A stretch of 64,000 nucleotides of DNA, taken from the NCBI GenBank assembly GCA_013399015.1, contig VWZX01010273.1:5793950-5857949 (forward strand), read 5' to 3'. This document shows positions 37,547-50,800 of this stretch, piece after piece. Under the pieces are notes generated by a model. It searched no databases. It was not told where the DNA came from and saw only the letters and a program-made list of their open reading frames with translations. The translations under genes were made by a program, and so were the position numbers. Each line of letters begins with the position of its first letter. The first letter of the stretch is position 1. This DNA is from Galbula dea. Its lineage: Eukaryota > Chordata > Aves > Piciformes > Galbulidae.

Positions 37547-38703
37547 CATTTATATACATCTGTATACATATCTGCCTGAATCTAACTTCCATGCTTTGAC
37601 TTATTTAGGTCAATAACAGAAGTGCACATTACTGTAACATTTACTATTACAATAAGAGCATTGTTATAAAGTGCTCTGCTTCTCCTTCCCTGAACAAGCA
37701 AGTCACAATGTTATACTGTATGTCTGATACATATATATCTGCATAAGCTTGCATACTATAAAGAGTTAATTGTATATTCAGGACAAAGTCACTGTATGAG
37801 AACATTTCAAGTTAGCATTCTGTGAAGTCATGGAATCATTGCCCAGACAGGTCAAAGGGAACAGTAACACAGTTAGACACCTGCATGCTACATCAGAGCA
37901 TGAAAATGACAGTTCTTTCCTCCTGGAAGCCTGTGGAGGTGGCCTTTCAGCACATGAAAGTGGAAAGACAACTCAACAGCCATCTCATTTTCAGCTACAG
38001 CTGCAATGTGGGCACTGTGCTGTGTTCTCTTAGTGCTGCTGTTTTCTCATTGAATTTAGTATTTTTGGTTTGCAACTAGAAGGATAAATTAATGACACCC
38101 ATGTGCAAATCTTAAACTGCATAGTATATATTAAGCAGCCAGAGACCCCTTTTTTAGGGTAGGACCACATCCACAATCTCAACAAGAGACTAGGACAAAC
38201 CTGACAAAACAGTAAGCCTGAAAGATCATTTATATCAAGTTACAGCCACAAAGGCAACGATTGCTCTTTTCTTCAGAGGCATTACAGATGGAGCTGAGCA
38301 GTCAGAAGCTGTAGTAGTTGTGGATATCACGTAAGCTGGTTTTAATCATGCCCTTACTGTGTAAGTTCACAGGTAATTATTTTCATTACACTGTATCTTC
38401 ACAAACAGCTTGAAAATTCATTGCCTTTTTTAAACCAGTGTCCAAATTCTCAACCTGTCTGCACATTCCTGAATGCCAAGTCACCTTGGTGCTCGCCACA
38501 GACACAGAGTTACAAGTAAGGCTTTTCAGTTTCTTCATGGGAAGCATCTATTTTCCAGTTCCCACCAAAGCCTTCAACCACACTGCCCACAGCAAGAACA
38601 TATATACACTGTGACTGTCACACACTGATGCCAGACTCTGACTTCCTTTTGTAACTCCACTCTTCCAGTTCCAAACAACGTTTTTGCTGCGGCATGGTAG
38701 TGA

Positions 38704-38886
38704 CTAAGGCCATTCATGGTGATACTGCTTCCCATTCTTTTTCCTTTCTCTCTGCAAATGCTCCAGTTCAGCCTCATACATCATTTCCTGGACTAAGTAT
38801 TTCTCTCTCCTCATTCTGTCACACAAGTCTTTGGGCATGTCTGGAATCAGGTAGGCAATGAAAGACTTTATTCCAAAAACAAGGTG
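38704..38886 (-). CDS. ANO3: ANO3 exon N (terminal, with stop)
   Basis: This exon has 60 codons plus TAG at 38706-38704. It starts HLVFGIKSFIAYLIPDMPKD, then REKYLVQEMMYEAELEHLQ, and ends HHEWP. The acceptor is a T-tract with TTCAG. The C-terminal tail is charged and probably helical. Confidence 0.97.
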   Translation of the reverse strand, partial: HLVFGIKSFIAYLIPDMPKDLCDRMRREKYLVQEMMYEAELEHLQRERKKNGKQYHHEWP

Positions 38887-41800
38887 CTGAAAAAAAGAAT
38901 TGAAAAAAAAATTGCTTCAAAGATGCATACACATTCATTTCTAGGACCACATTATAGGGCCTAAAAGTCTGTGGCAAAACTGGAACTGGAACTGAGATTC
39001 AATTCATGACTGAAAAGCAACTCCTTTGCTTTTTTAATGCACACACATATATGGGAGTAAATGAGCAATCTTTCAGAAATGTGAAAGTGCTGAAGACTTC
39101 TGAAAAGTCAAACTACCTACTGACCTAAACAAAGAAGTGACTGCACAATATGCTACTTTGAATAACAGTAGCAAACACTACTTCCAAGCAGCCTTTATTA
39201 AGAGCCTCTGATAGAGGTCAGTAACCAGATTCCTGGCCAGTAAGTAATACATTCTTCAAAGTTAGTACACACATTTCTACTTTGGTATTAGGCTAGAATC
39301 ATGTCTCATCCTGACAGAGATTTTAACTTGTAATAATGTACACATGAGTTGCATGTCTTCTTTTTTCAATAAAACATGATGTATAGATGACTTGAGGATA
39401 TAGGATTTTGGAGGGACTCTAACATACGTGCATGCTCTGTCAATTCAGTTTGAAGCAGCTGATACACAACAGCTTGGAGAGGGCATTTTTTCCCAACCCC
39501 CCCTCTCTTGACTGTAATGAATAAGCAGCTAATGATACTGGCAATTTATTTATGGGACTACTCTCAAGAATCAACTCAAACTTTGAAGAGGTAGGAAGGA
39601 ACTGCTCCTCCCAATGACTAACCTCAAAGACTATGATGAAGGCCAGCCGTGCTGCCAGGACATGCCAGAACTGCAAAGTGAATTCATAGGGAGTTGAACT
39701 CCACGGTGGGGCTCTGTAATCTCTATACCTGTAAAGCAAAGAAACAGCCCATCAGTTAGCCTCTGCTCAAAAACCTAGACACAATGAAAAGCTCTCCAGT
39801 TTATCCCAGATCTGGCTAAAAAGAGAGAAATGCAAGTGAAAGCATACTTCAAGAGGAATTAAACAGAAAATGTGAAGACTAGTCCACAATATAGGCAATT
39901 AAATAGGGCTGCTATGAAATCCAGAGCAAACAGCTGACACCTTGGAGTGTTAAGTTCAAGTGTGTTGACTCTTAAGTTGGTCCTTGTCTTTGCTTATAAG
40001 TATTTGAGATTGTCCAGACAAAGCCTGCATAAATGTAACAAGATTCTGTAACTTCTTAGTTAATTCAAGCTAGCTCATTGTAAAACCCAATCTGAAAGCA
40101 GGAGGAGTGTAGCCATGCAATGTTGTGTTAAATTCTTATGGTCTACTTCTTGTATTCACCTTGCACAACTGATCTCAACTAGCTTACAGCCATAACAAAA
40201 AACTGAAGGCTCTGTTTTAATTAATAGACCTCCAAATGATTAACAAATGAGAATTCCCACCCTTGTTGGAAGCTGGGGAGACTTCAAAATGAAATAATTA
40301 ATAGAGGCATGAAAGTTACTGCCTGCAAGAGTCACAGAAAAACTCAGAGTGTTAGCAGTGTATCCCACCGCACCCTAAGACTGCCCTGCTGAGCAAAATT
40401 GAACTCCAATGTTTTCCCAGGCAACCTCCCTGCATTGTGTCAGTAATTTAAGCACTGACTTTCAATTCAGTGTCTGCACTAATGTGCATGCTTGTATGAC
40501 AAGAAGGGAGAGCACCAAAACATACCGGCAGTATCCTGAGTATCCCATCCCAAGCTCACTCAAATCAAATACTGATAAACTGCTGTTGACATATCCTTTT
40601 AAGCATCTGAAAGGACAAAATATAGGGTCAGGACTTTCTTCATAAAGTGGCTATGTAGCACAGATCCTGTATGGAAACTTATTCTGCTATCCCATATTGT
40701 GAGCATGCTCTTTTATTTGCTTATAAGGACAAAAGCAATTCAGCAGAGAAGCAAAGTTTTATTGGAAAGAAACAAGTAAAATCTATTTCAGTGACAGCAC
40801 TGTTTAAAAATCTATATTCAGCACTTTCCATGATTTTGCTTCTTATCTAACAGAAGATATAAACTAAAAATTATTGCTAAAGTGTTCTTCACTGTCTCCT
40901 AAAATTACTGAACTTAGAAAGATGGCTGGAGAGGCAGAGAGGAGAATACTTTAACATCCTTGCACAATCTGCCACCAGTCATGAGGCATGTACCAAAATA
41001 TGACAGCTTCTACAAGTTGAATCAAAAAAGAATTTTCACCAGCAGTAAAATGAACAGTGCATATATACCAAACAGCCATCTTAAAGGCAATAATTTAGTA
41101 GTATGAATGACAGAAATCACAAGAATATATTGAATTATAACTGCAGGAGTAGAATTTTTGTCTGTTCCTGGAAGATTATGGACATGTAAGACAACTCATC
41201 TTCTTGGAAATCTGTCCTGTAATTTAACAAAGGGCTTTCTGAAAGGCAAAGAACATTTAAAAAGAGAAGCATCAGGGATCCTATTATACCTCCTGAACCT
41301 TCAGATTTGCTGTGGCACATCAAATCACCACTGGCAAAAGAAGAAAAAGAATTACATAGTCCTCTATTAAATGGGCAGTGCACAGTAAGTACTGATGTTA
41401 TTCTGCTATTGTCTCTTTTCGTCCTATCTATCCAGCCTCATTCTTTTTGCCCTTAAAGTCTCTCTTCCTGTGACAGCACAGGAAGAGTAAAAGCTCTATT
41501 TTGGATCATTAGAGATGGAGCCATGAGGAAAGGAAGGACAAATCCCTGCACAGTCTGTGAATGCAGTTGTACTGGCTTGCTGGACAAGCCTTGATGCTCT
41601 CACTCTTAACCTTCCTCCTGGGCAATAAAGAAGGCAAGTTGTGCTTATGAGACATGCTATAGTATTAGCAAAGTCTTCTCTCAAGGTAAGTCTGATTCTC
41701 ATATGAAAAAGAACAACCAGAAAAACCTTTCCCCCAAAATCCACCTGTAGGACACTGCTCTCCACATGAAAGAGAGGATGCCCATGAGTACTGTGATCTG

Positions 41801-44800
41801 TTTAGATCAGGTAAAGTGTCATGATAAGACAGTGGGACATGCAGACAGAGCAGTGGACCCACAGTTCAGAGACACTGCTGTCTGCAGAGAAGTGCAGACA
41901 AGCAGCCTGGTGGTGCAAAGGTAGACAAGATACCTTGCTTGAAGCTAAGCTATACTATATATGGAGTTAGGCTAAACAGTGTCAAGGCCAATCTTGCTGG
42001 AGCTTGGCTGCAAGCATTTCTGAAGAGAAACAGGCAGGGAAGTTTGAGGGTGAATGAATCTTAAGATAAAAGGGGGTTTGGGAGCGTAGAGTCCAAAACT
42101 ACTGTGGTAAAGAAGAAAAACAGAAAATCAAGAGAAAGCCTGGGAAGTGCTATGATGTATACTGAACTTTGTTATCTGCAATCAGAAAGGAAGACATGAT
42201 TTCCCACTTAACTGTGGAGCTGTAAACTCTCTGGAATGGCTGAGTTACTTGCATTTAATGCCTGGGAAGGTTTGCACAGATGTAAAAGGTAAAATGTTAC
42301 TGATTCCTGTTAAGCATGTTGACACAGAATGACAAAGCAAAAGTGTGCTTCCACTGGAATACACAAGTACATATAAAGAATATTTATCTTACTTTTCTTG
42401 TCTGTACCCTTGATCTGTACAGGGACCATATTTGTATGCATAGACAAAACGTGGAATGTAATCAGAAGTGATAGCAATAACAAAGGCATTGGTGATGACA
42501 GCCAGAACTCCAATGCCTTCCAGAATCCCATACCAGATACCTAGAAACAAGAGAAAAGACAACAAAGTCATTAGTTTTACAGTCACATTAAGTCATATAA
42601 AGTCACCCTAGTGATATTAAAGTCATTATCAGTCATATAGTTTTACTTTCTTATCAAGAAAGAATTATTCAGTCAGAAAAGCTAGACAAGATTAAGCCAT
42701 GTCTCTACATTTCAGCCACCAGTGGCTCCACCTGAATGAAGTCTTCCAGGAGGAGGGCACACCCTGCTGAGAAGAAATGGCCAAGCAACAAAGATACAAT
42801 TACAATCTTTGGTTACAAAGGCCAAATAGAAGATTTTGGAAAGAGATTTCTTATTTTTATTTAATTCAGTTTTAAACCAAAAGTGAATTTAGTCCTTTAT
42901 ATTTAATTTCTATATTCAACTGATTTTGGATAGCATTTTAGACTTCCAAAATTAGTTCCACAAATCAGAAATGCATTTAGCCTGTTTTCAAAATTCCACC
43001 TATTATGATCACTTATTAGAAAAGGAAAGCAAATTAGTCCTCTTAGCTAAGCAACTGACTATCCTTTTGTTGCTTAACAGGAGAGTTGTGACTGAGATCT
43101 GCAGGTCATATGATCAATTTCACTCTTGATGCATGGAAAATTTCAGGGGTTAAGCTGCATTAAAGAAGGAAAAGAGATGTTAGCTGACAGTGACAGTCAT
43201 TAGGTTCTCTCACCTATATCTGTTGCTCTTGCAGGCATAGGTCTTCGCCACTGAGTGACAAACTTGTAAGCATCTAACCTTATTTCTATGATGTTGTTGA
43301 GCAATGCCAGGAGAGGTGCCAGTGGGAAGGCAGCAACAAAGATGGTGGTGAAGCCAAACTGTAAAACTAGACAGGCAATTCTACGGTTAGAAATGAGAAA
43401 TGCAAAGCATCTTTTCATGTGCATCGTACTTCCAAGATCTTAAGAAAGCTGACAGCTCCCTAAATTTGCTTACCCATCTCCAGATACTCATCCATTAAGC
43501 CATGGAGATTCATAGGCTGCAGATTCCAATCTTTCTCCCACTGAGGTAGAGAAATTTTTTGCTCCATTAACTGCCCTCCTCTCTTCATTTTGCGTCGTGA
43601 CCACCAATTCTGTAATAAACTTGATCAGACAAACAAAGCATTAGTGACTCTGCTTGCTCAGTGATTTCCAATGGCTGCTGGCATGATTTGAAGTAAGTGG
43701 GCCTATTTTGAAAAGCCTCTGAATGTTTACATGAGGTATCTTCTAGAAATATTTACAGTATCATAGAAGATAGAATTCACAGAACTTCCAAATGTTCTCA
43801 GAATCCTGCATTTTGATGCTCTTGTGTCTTTAGTGAAGTGTGGTAGGCACTGCACAAATAAGCTTTTCAGAATATGAAATCTGCTTGCATAGACTTTTTT
43901 TGGAGGATTTACCTGCATGCCTAAATAATAAAATATTTTTTGTGAAGTGTTTAAAGTGGTGTTGCTGAAGCTGCAAACATTTAAGACTATTTTATTCTAA
44001 AGATGTGCAGAGGTTTTTTCACAAAGTAGTTATAAATATTCAATAGGTAACAGTTTCACAAATTGGTCTTCTAAAAATGAAAAATATTAGCCAGTACTGA
44101 CACAGGTGGGAATGAAAGACTCTTGGTTGTTTCCAGATACTACTGAAGAGAGACTGAAGATGGGAAATAACTCCAAGTATTTTTATTAACAGTCTGCTTT
44201 TTTTTCTCAAGCTAATTTAGTGTTTAGCTCTTGACCTCTCTTGTTGCTAAAAGAACTGCTGCCTCAGTTGCAAACTGAGTTTTGTCAAAAGAAAATATTG
44301 CTTTCCAGAAAGACTAAAATAAATTCTAGACAGTTATGATGCTACTGGGCTGAGACAACAGGAAGCTTGGTGAAATTTCAAGTAGGTTTCTTCTTTTCAG
44401 AACTCCACATCTCACACTTAGGCAGTACACTGCCCCTCATTTGCAGAATGATTGCACATGGCAAGCATAACCCTTTCTGACATATTTTCAAGGTTGTGAG
44501 TTTGATTAAATTAATATTTGATGAGCAACCTTTTACTGAAAACACATCTTTCCAGTTTCAAGAGAACTGTGAGACCCTTAGCTCATTTGTCTCTTCAGTA
44601 GCTGAACAGCTTTGTTTGTATTACAGAAAATGAAATCAAAATAAACCATTTAGATGGTTACCATACCCCTGAGAAGCTTTATCTTAGAGCAGCAGTTAAC
44701 GCCTCCCTTGGGAGTAAAGTTACACTATGTGAGATGCAATATGTGAAAACATTCTCCAAACATAAAAATATCTTTTCCCCCACCACTGAATCACACTAGG

Positions 44801-47800
44801 ATATTATCCCTATTTGTAAAACAAATGTTACCATCTGAACTTACGGATAGCCTAGCTCCATGAAGTTGTTCCACATTTGTTTTAAAACCATAATAACTCC
44901 CATTTGCAAACACAGATCTATCAAGCAGCCACTAGGATGACACTGAAATGAAATGGAAAAAGATCACTAGGTAAAATCAGAGAATTCCTTTGAGTTTTAT
45001 TTGTTCAGAAGGTGAATAAAGATATCAAAATGTTTGGTGAAAAACACTGACCTCCAGCTACAGAAATATTAATGCAGACTTGAGCTGAACAACCTTTAGA
45101 CATGTTATTTCTGGGAGAACTGGGTCATATTACCTAAGCTAAGGGTATGTGTGCTAGACATATGACAAATTATATAGCCTTTTTCACCTAAACCAATACA
45201 TACATGTTCATTTCAAAGGAATGGAACAATATTTCCTTTGTAATACCATAAGTCTGAACAGAGACCAGGTAGCTGAATCTCTGGTATCAATATCTTACCT
45301 ATATAAATGGCCACATTAAAATGCTTAGTAACTACAGAAACCTTTTTAGACCACAGACTAGAAAGCTATGGTATTTTACTCTCTGGCTACCAAGGATCAA
45401 TAGAGAAAAAAACCCCTTTTTTCAGAGAGGAGAGAACTTCAGCTTGTTAGTGATATCCAAGGAGGTGCAATTCTAACACATTTTCAAGCTAAATTTAGAA
45501 AATATTCTTTTTCTTCTTTTAAATCATAGAATAGCTTGAGTTGGAAGGGACCTCCAAAGATTATCTAGTCCAACCCTCCTGCAGTGAGCAGGGATATCTT
45601 CAACTAGATCAGTTTGCTGATCAGACCTGACCTGGAATGGTTTCAGGGATCAGGCATTTACCACCTCTCTGGGTAAGCTCTGCCAATATTTCTTATGGCA
45701 GAAACATAAGAAGCTGATGGCTTTATATTTATGACCTCCATCCAAAAATTCCACATGCCCAGGAGATTCCTTCTAATCATGTAGTTCTTAGTAGTGCCTG
45801 TGAGGTAAGGGACTATCACTGTTTACTCTTCCCAAAGAGATGCAGGAAGAACTGCATGACTTGGGCAGAGCCACTCAGCACAGTGGAGAGAACACAGAAG
45901 GCAAATCTCATCTCCTGTTTCCTTATCCTTTGATCTAAATTAGTTTATTCTTTACTTTGCTTAGATGGAATAATACATCTTTCAAGCTGGATGTCATTCA
46001 TGTCCTTTGGCCATTTCCTTTTTACTCAAAACCACAAAATAGGACTGCTTACCTCTTCCAGTCTCCATCTGTTAAAAAGCTTGTTGTACTTTCCTGGGCG
46101 TCCTGCAAATCTGGAAAAGAAGATTTCTGTTTCTCAGTGGACATTACAAGAACACCATGTATTGGCAGTTATTTCACAACATCCACTGAACAAACTCATA
46201 AAATACAAACAGATTAAATCACACAAGCTGAAATCTGGTATCTGTAAGGTACAGAAGCTTCAGAATGCAAACAAGGACCATCATTTTGCAAGCAATCCTA
46301 AAATTTTATTATGTCCAGAACAAAAATCCTTGCTTCAGAGGTTTTAGATGACAGATATTCAGACTCTCTAATCTATTTCTAAGGAGATAAGCCATTGCAA
46401 TACATAGGAATGTACTGCAGCACAGGGATCTGCTGGCCCACGTGAAGCGTGCACTGGATTGCACTCTCACACATACAGGTATAAAATCACTCCCAAATTC
46501 ATCATAGCTAAATGCTTTTTATAGAGCTAACATTCTTGTATAATGAACTCAATCAAAATCATAAATGACCTCAGTGAAAGTTATAAATGAGAGAGAAGAA
46601 AATCCCATGCCTGGTTCTACTAGACACAGGAGACAGCAAGACACAAGGAGTTTAGAAACTGGATGGCAAATACACCACTGGATGTAACAGGCAGATACTA
46701 CCAACAGTCTTTACTAGAGAGTTTGGGTTTTGTTTTCCTTTTCAAAGCATCTTGAACTGAAATGATATTATAAAACTTTATAAAATGTAGTCTGAAATAT
46801 TCTGTACATTCTGCTAGAATAATGAGTCTGATCATAATGAAACTGAAATGAAGATGAGGTAAGGTTAGAACTGTCCAGTATCTCATGTTCTGAGCCAAAG
46901 ATACATACAAAAATTGGAGCCAGAATTTCTGTTTCCTACTCTTATATAAGACCTACCAGACAATATTTCCTGTTTATAGAAATGGATCATGGGAAATGTA
47001 AACAAAGGGGGAATAAAGAAATAAAAAGTGAACCACATTTTGGAAGTGGTTGTGTTTTCAAAGGTTCTTAATTTTTATTCAGGAGGAAAGTCACATTCAT
47101 AGACCCACATGAAAAGCAGACTTTTGACTGTCTAGTTTCATGAGTAAAGATTTCATGGGTCCAACCTTAACATACAGTTAAAGATACTCATTTGTTGTTA
47201 TTAATTATCCTCAGAAACTGACTTGCATCTAAATCTTAGAGTTCAAAGTGTCATCGTATTTTCTTCAAACCTACATAATTAGCCAGGATTATTAGTTCTG
47301 TGCAAGTTTTCCTTTAAGTGCAAAGGTAACTTACCTGCCAAGAAAAAAGGCAATGTAAAAGATGGAGCTGTTCAAGTTGACAAACTGGAAGAGGAACATT
47401 TTCAAGGCAAAGCTGTTTTCCCATTCTGATTCTGTTCTGGGGTGCTCTGCCGAAAGACACATTATACACCACATAAACAAAGATGAAACTGACTTATGCC
47501 TAAGCTTTGTTCACAGGTCAACCAACACTAACAAAACAAGCAGTGGTTTCAAGTCACAGTGCCTCATTAGGTTGCAATTATTTATTTTGTTTTCCCTCCT
47601 CAAAGTGTTCAGGCTGCAGGTTCACAAAGACATTGTCCCAGATCAGACTATCTTGACTCTATCCGGAAACAGGAGGTAGAAGGCGCTTGGTACAGAATAG
47701 GTCACAACTCTGCTGGAAAATACCTCTTCCATTTCCATCAAAAAGCTCTGAACTCAGTGTGAAACTTTAGTGTTAAGGCAACAGGCATCCTGATTATAAA

Positions 47801-50800
47801 CATAACAAAAAAACCCCACCCCAACAAGAAAAGTCCAAACAAAAAGCAAAAGCTCTTGGCATCAGCAGAGCAATAGACAAGTCTGCCAAGGAAAGCAGAG
47901 GGAAAAGAGACAACAGGTTGCCCAGAGAGGTTGTGGAAGCCCCACCCCTGGAAGTTTTTAAGGCCAAGCTGGATGGGGCTCTGGGCAGCCTAATCTAGTG
48001 GGAGGTGTCCCTGCCCATGGCAGGGGGGTTGGAACTAGATGATCTTTAAGGTCCCTTCCAACTCTGACAATTCCATGTTTCTATGTCCTCCTCCTCCTTG
48101 ATGTAAAACACCTTAGGAAGTGGAGTGAGCTACCTAGCTCAAACACCAGGTGCTCCATCATGCTTATTTCAAGAAGCCTTCTTTTAAAATTTAATTCCTT
48201 CATCTATTTTGGGGAAAATCAGCTTGTATACTTAAATGCAATCATTACTTTCTTTCCCATTGCCTGGTAAAAGTATATTTTAAAAGTAAAGTAGGAATAC
48301 AAATCAGTGTGATCTGAAAAAAAATATTTTAAAGTCTTTTAATAACTTGACTATGCATCTGAATCTTTCTAACCTGTTCAACTGCCTGCTATCTGCAACA
48401 CTGACATTTAGAGCATCTTCTTTAATGCATGCTCCACAATACTTTAACCAGAAGAGGGAGATGTTTAATTTCAGCAGTGAGCTTCCTCTTAAGAGATGGG
48501 AAGATCAACTGTGCATTTGGACATGGGCTAAAAGACAGCATGTGAGAAGAAACACAAGAAGGTAACACATTCACATAGTAGGAGATCTTAAATGCTGCCT
48601 TTGCTTCCTTGTTTTCTGTAAGCTAGAAAGCTTCACCTCTATGACTAAACCATGACTAGAGGCTTCAGTGGAAATTTTTAATGTGACAGAATTAGGGCTA
48701 CTTTAAAATTTATGACTTAATATTTTTATCTGGGACAATATAATTTTATCTTAACTACTTTTTTTGTCCATATGAAAGAAAAAATTTAAAAATTGTAAAA
48801 TATACCTCAATTTGGGAAAATGGGGGAGGAAAAATCAGGTTTAGCACTCTAAGAAAGAATGTTTTGACTTTTGTTTTGTTGTAAGATGACAGCTTTTTTG
48901 CTTCATACAATACAACATCAGAAAAGGGGGAAGTATAAGAACAAATTCCTTTCTTTTCTATCATTTCCTTAGTGAAATAAGCCTATAATTTCTTTCTCTA
49001 ATATTTTTTATTTGCCTAGGCAAAAGCCAGAACCATACTATGCATAGATGAAGTTTTCAAACCCCTGTTTTATGGAGATATAAGGGTATATGTGCCACAG
49101 CCCACAAGAACCATACCACTTGTAAAGACCAACATACCTAAGTCTGTCAGGAGATAGGCAACCTTTTCATATACCTAAAACAGAAAGAAGAGACAATATA
49201 AGCATGGCACTTCCTTTCTGTTCTGATGTCAAATCCAAAATGAAAGCAAGCATAGATATTCTGCTGCCCTGCAGCATCTAGGTATCTGGACAGAGAAGGG
49301 AATGTGATGTTGAGGCTACACACGGATGCGAAGTTTCTTGTAAAGACTTCATCGAACTACTTTAGTCATGTTTCTTTTTTTCCTGTGTAGATATGTGTAT
49401 CTAAGTATATACATTAAATACACAAGAAATATAAATCAAGAGCTAACAGATCAAGAGAAGTGTTCAGACACCAACAGCTCTCTTAATGAACAGTTAGATG
49501 TTTGTCCTCTAACTCCAGGAACAAATCTATGTGATCTAAAAGTAGGCAAAAGCCTTTGTGGAATACAGTTTTCCTTGGTATGAATGTGCATACTGGTGAG
49601 GATATCAGCCTCCTACTTATCTGTCTACATATTGTCTATCTCCAGGCTTTATTTTAAATGACCTGCGCTGTTACATGACGGGAAAAGCTTAAACTGAATT
49701 CATGTATCACAGTGATTCTAGCACTGTGCAACACTCATATCACAGCCGCCTTTAAAACAAGAAAGGGAAGAACACAAAGTTGTCAACTAATAAAAAACCC
49801 CAACACAACCCCCCCCCAAAAAAAAAACAGAAAGAAAATTCTCAGCCAATAAGATAATGTAATTCCATTTAGAGATGTACTGTAACAGGTATTGTAAAAA
49901 ACCAAAAATGCAAATATAGAAAGCAGTAGTCTGCACCACTGTGATTTGGTGACATAGGTAAAGATGTGTAGTGACAGACTAAACAGGCATTTGAGAACAA
50001 CACTGACAGACAGTATTAAAAGGGAAAATCCCCTGAAATACTAGCTGCAGGTGCTGCTACACAAATAAGCAAGAACATGTTTCTATCTGATCTGCAGGAA
50101 ACTCAATAACCTTGTAAACGTTACTCCTTTAAATGAATTCCTCCTTTAAAAGAACAGAAGACTTACAACATTGAGTGACATGATGATCATAAAATTGATA
50201 CAGACTCCAGTGCCAGATGTTGCAAACTGCCAATACTTCTTAATGAAATACCACTTGAAAGAAGCAAACTGCTCCATGGCCACCAGACGGTACACCACGA
50301 CTGCAAACACTGCAGTGAGGACCAGTGAAATCTACAGGGAAGTATTTGTGAATAGAGATATTAGAACAAAATCAACCTTATCTCAAATCATTTTAACTGA
50401 ATTAACAAATCAACAAGTGTTTTAAAAACTGCCCTTTGTTTTAGTAATCAGACTTTGAGAGAACAAAACTCCTAAGTTGATGAATTAGAACTTCTTTACT
50501 GTTCTTAGACAATATGTTCCATCTTTTAAAAGGAGATGCATAATCAAGAATACAGAGACAATCAGACAATCACTTTTGCCTATCTTATGTAAATCCACTA
50601 ATCTTAATGAATGACTTGTGTTACTATTTCCATCAGAACAAGATTAAAGGCTACAATAGTTCCAATATTATTAAACATTACCATGAAGAATATTCCTGAG
50701 ACAGACACCATCAGTCGACTGAGCTTATCAGGGAAAGGCTGAAAAGGTTCAGGTTTTCCTGTGATGGGATTTACTCTTTCCACTTGGGAATATTTAGCTT

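Larger units (their letters stand above)
30018..38703. other. Tail-to-tail spacer between SLC5A12 and ANO3
   Basis: This stretch contains both 3' UTRs and unassigned DNA. Candidate polyadenylation hexamers are AATAAA at 30139 and 30692 for SLC5A12 and, on the other strand, 37104-37099 for ANO3. No CR1 copy was seen. A TG microsatellite lies at 37533-37546. Two minus-strand peptide-like segments, at 32632-32730 and about 35160-35277, are listed separately. Confidence 0.6.

Noticed and set aside
45991..46347. 118-codon + strand frame
   Set aside because: It is antisense to ANO3 exon G and its flanks; a shadow of the real exon.
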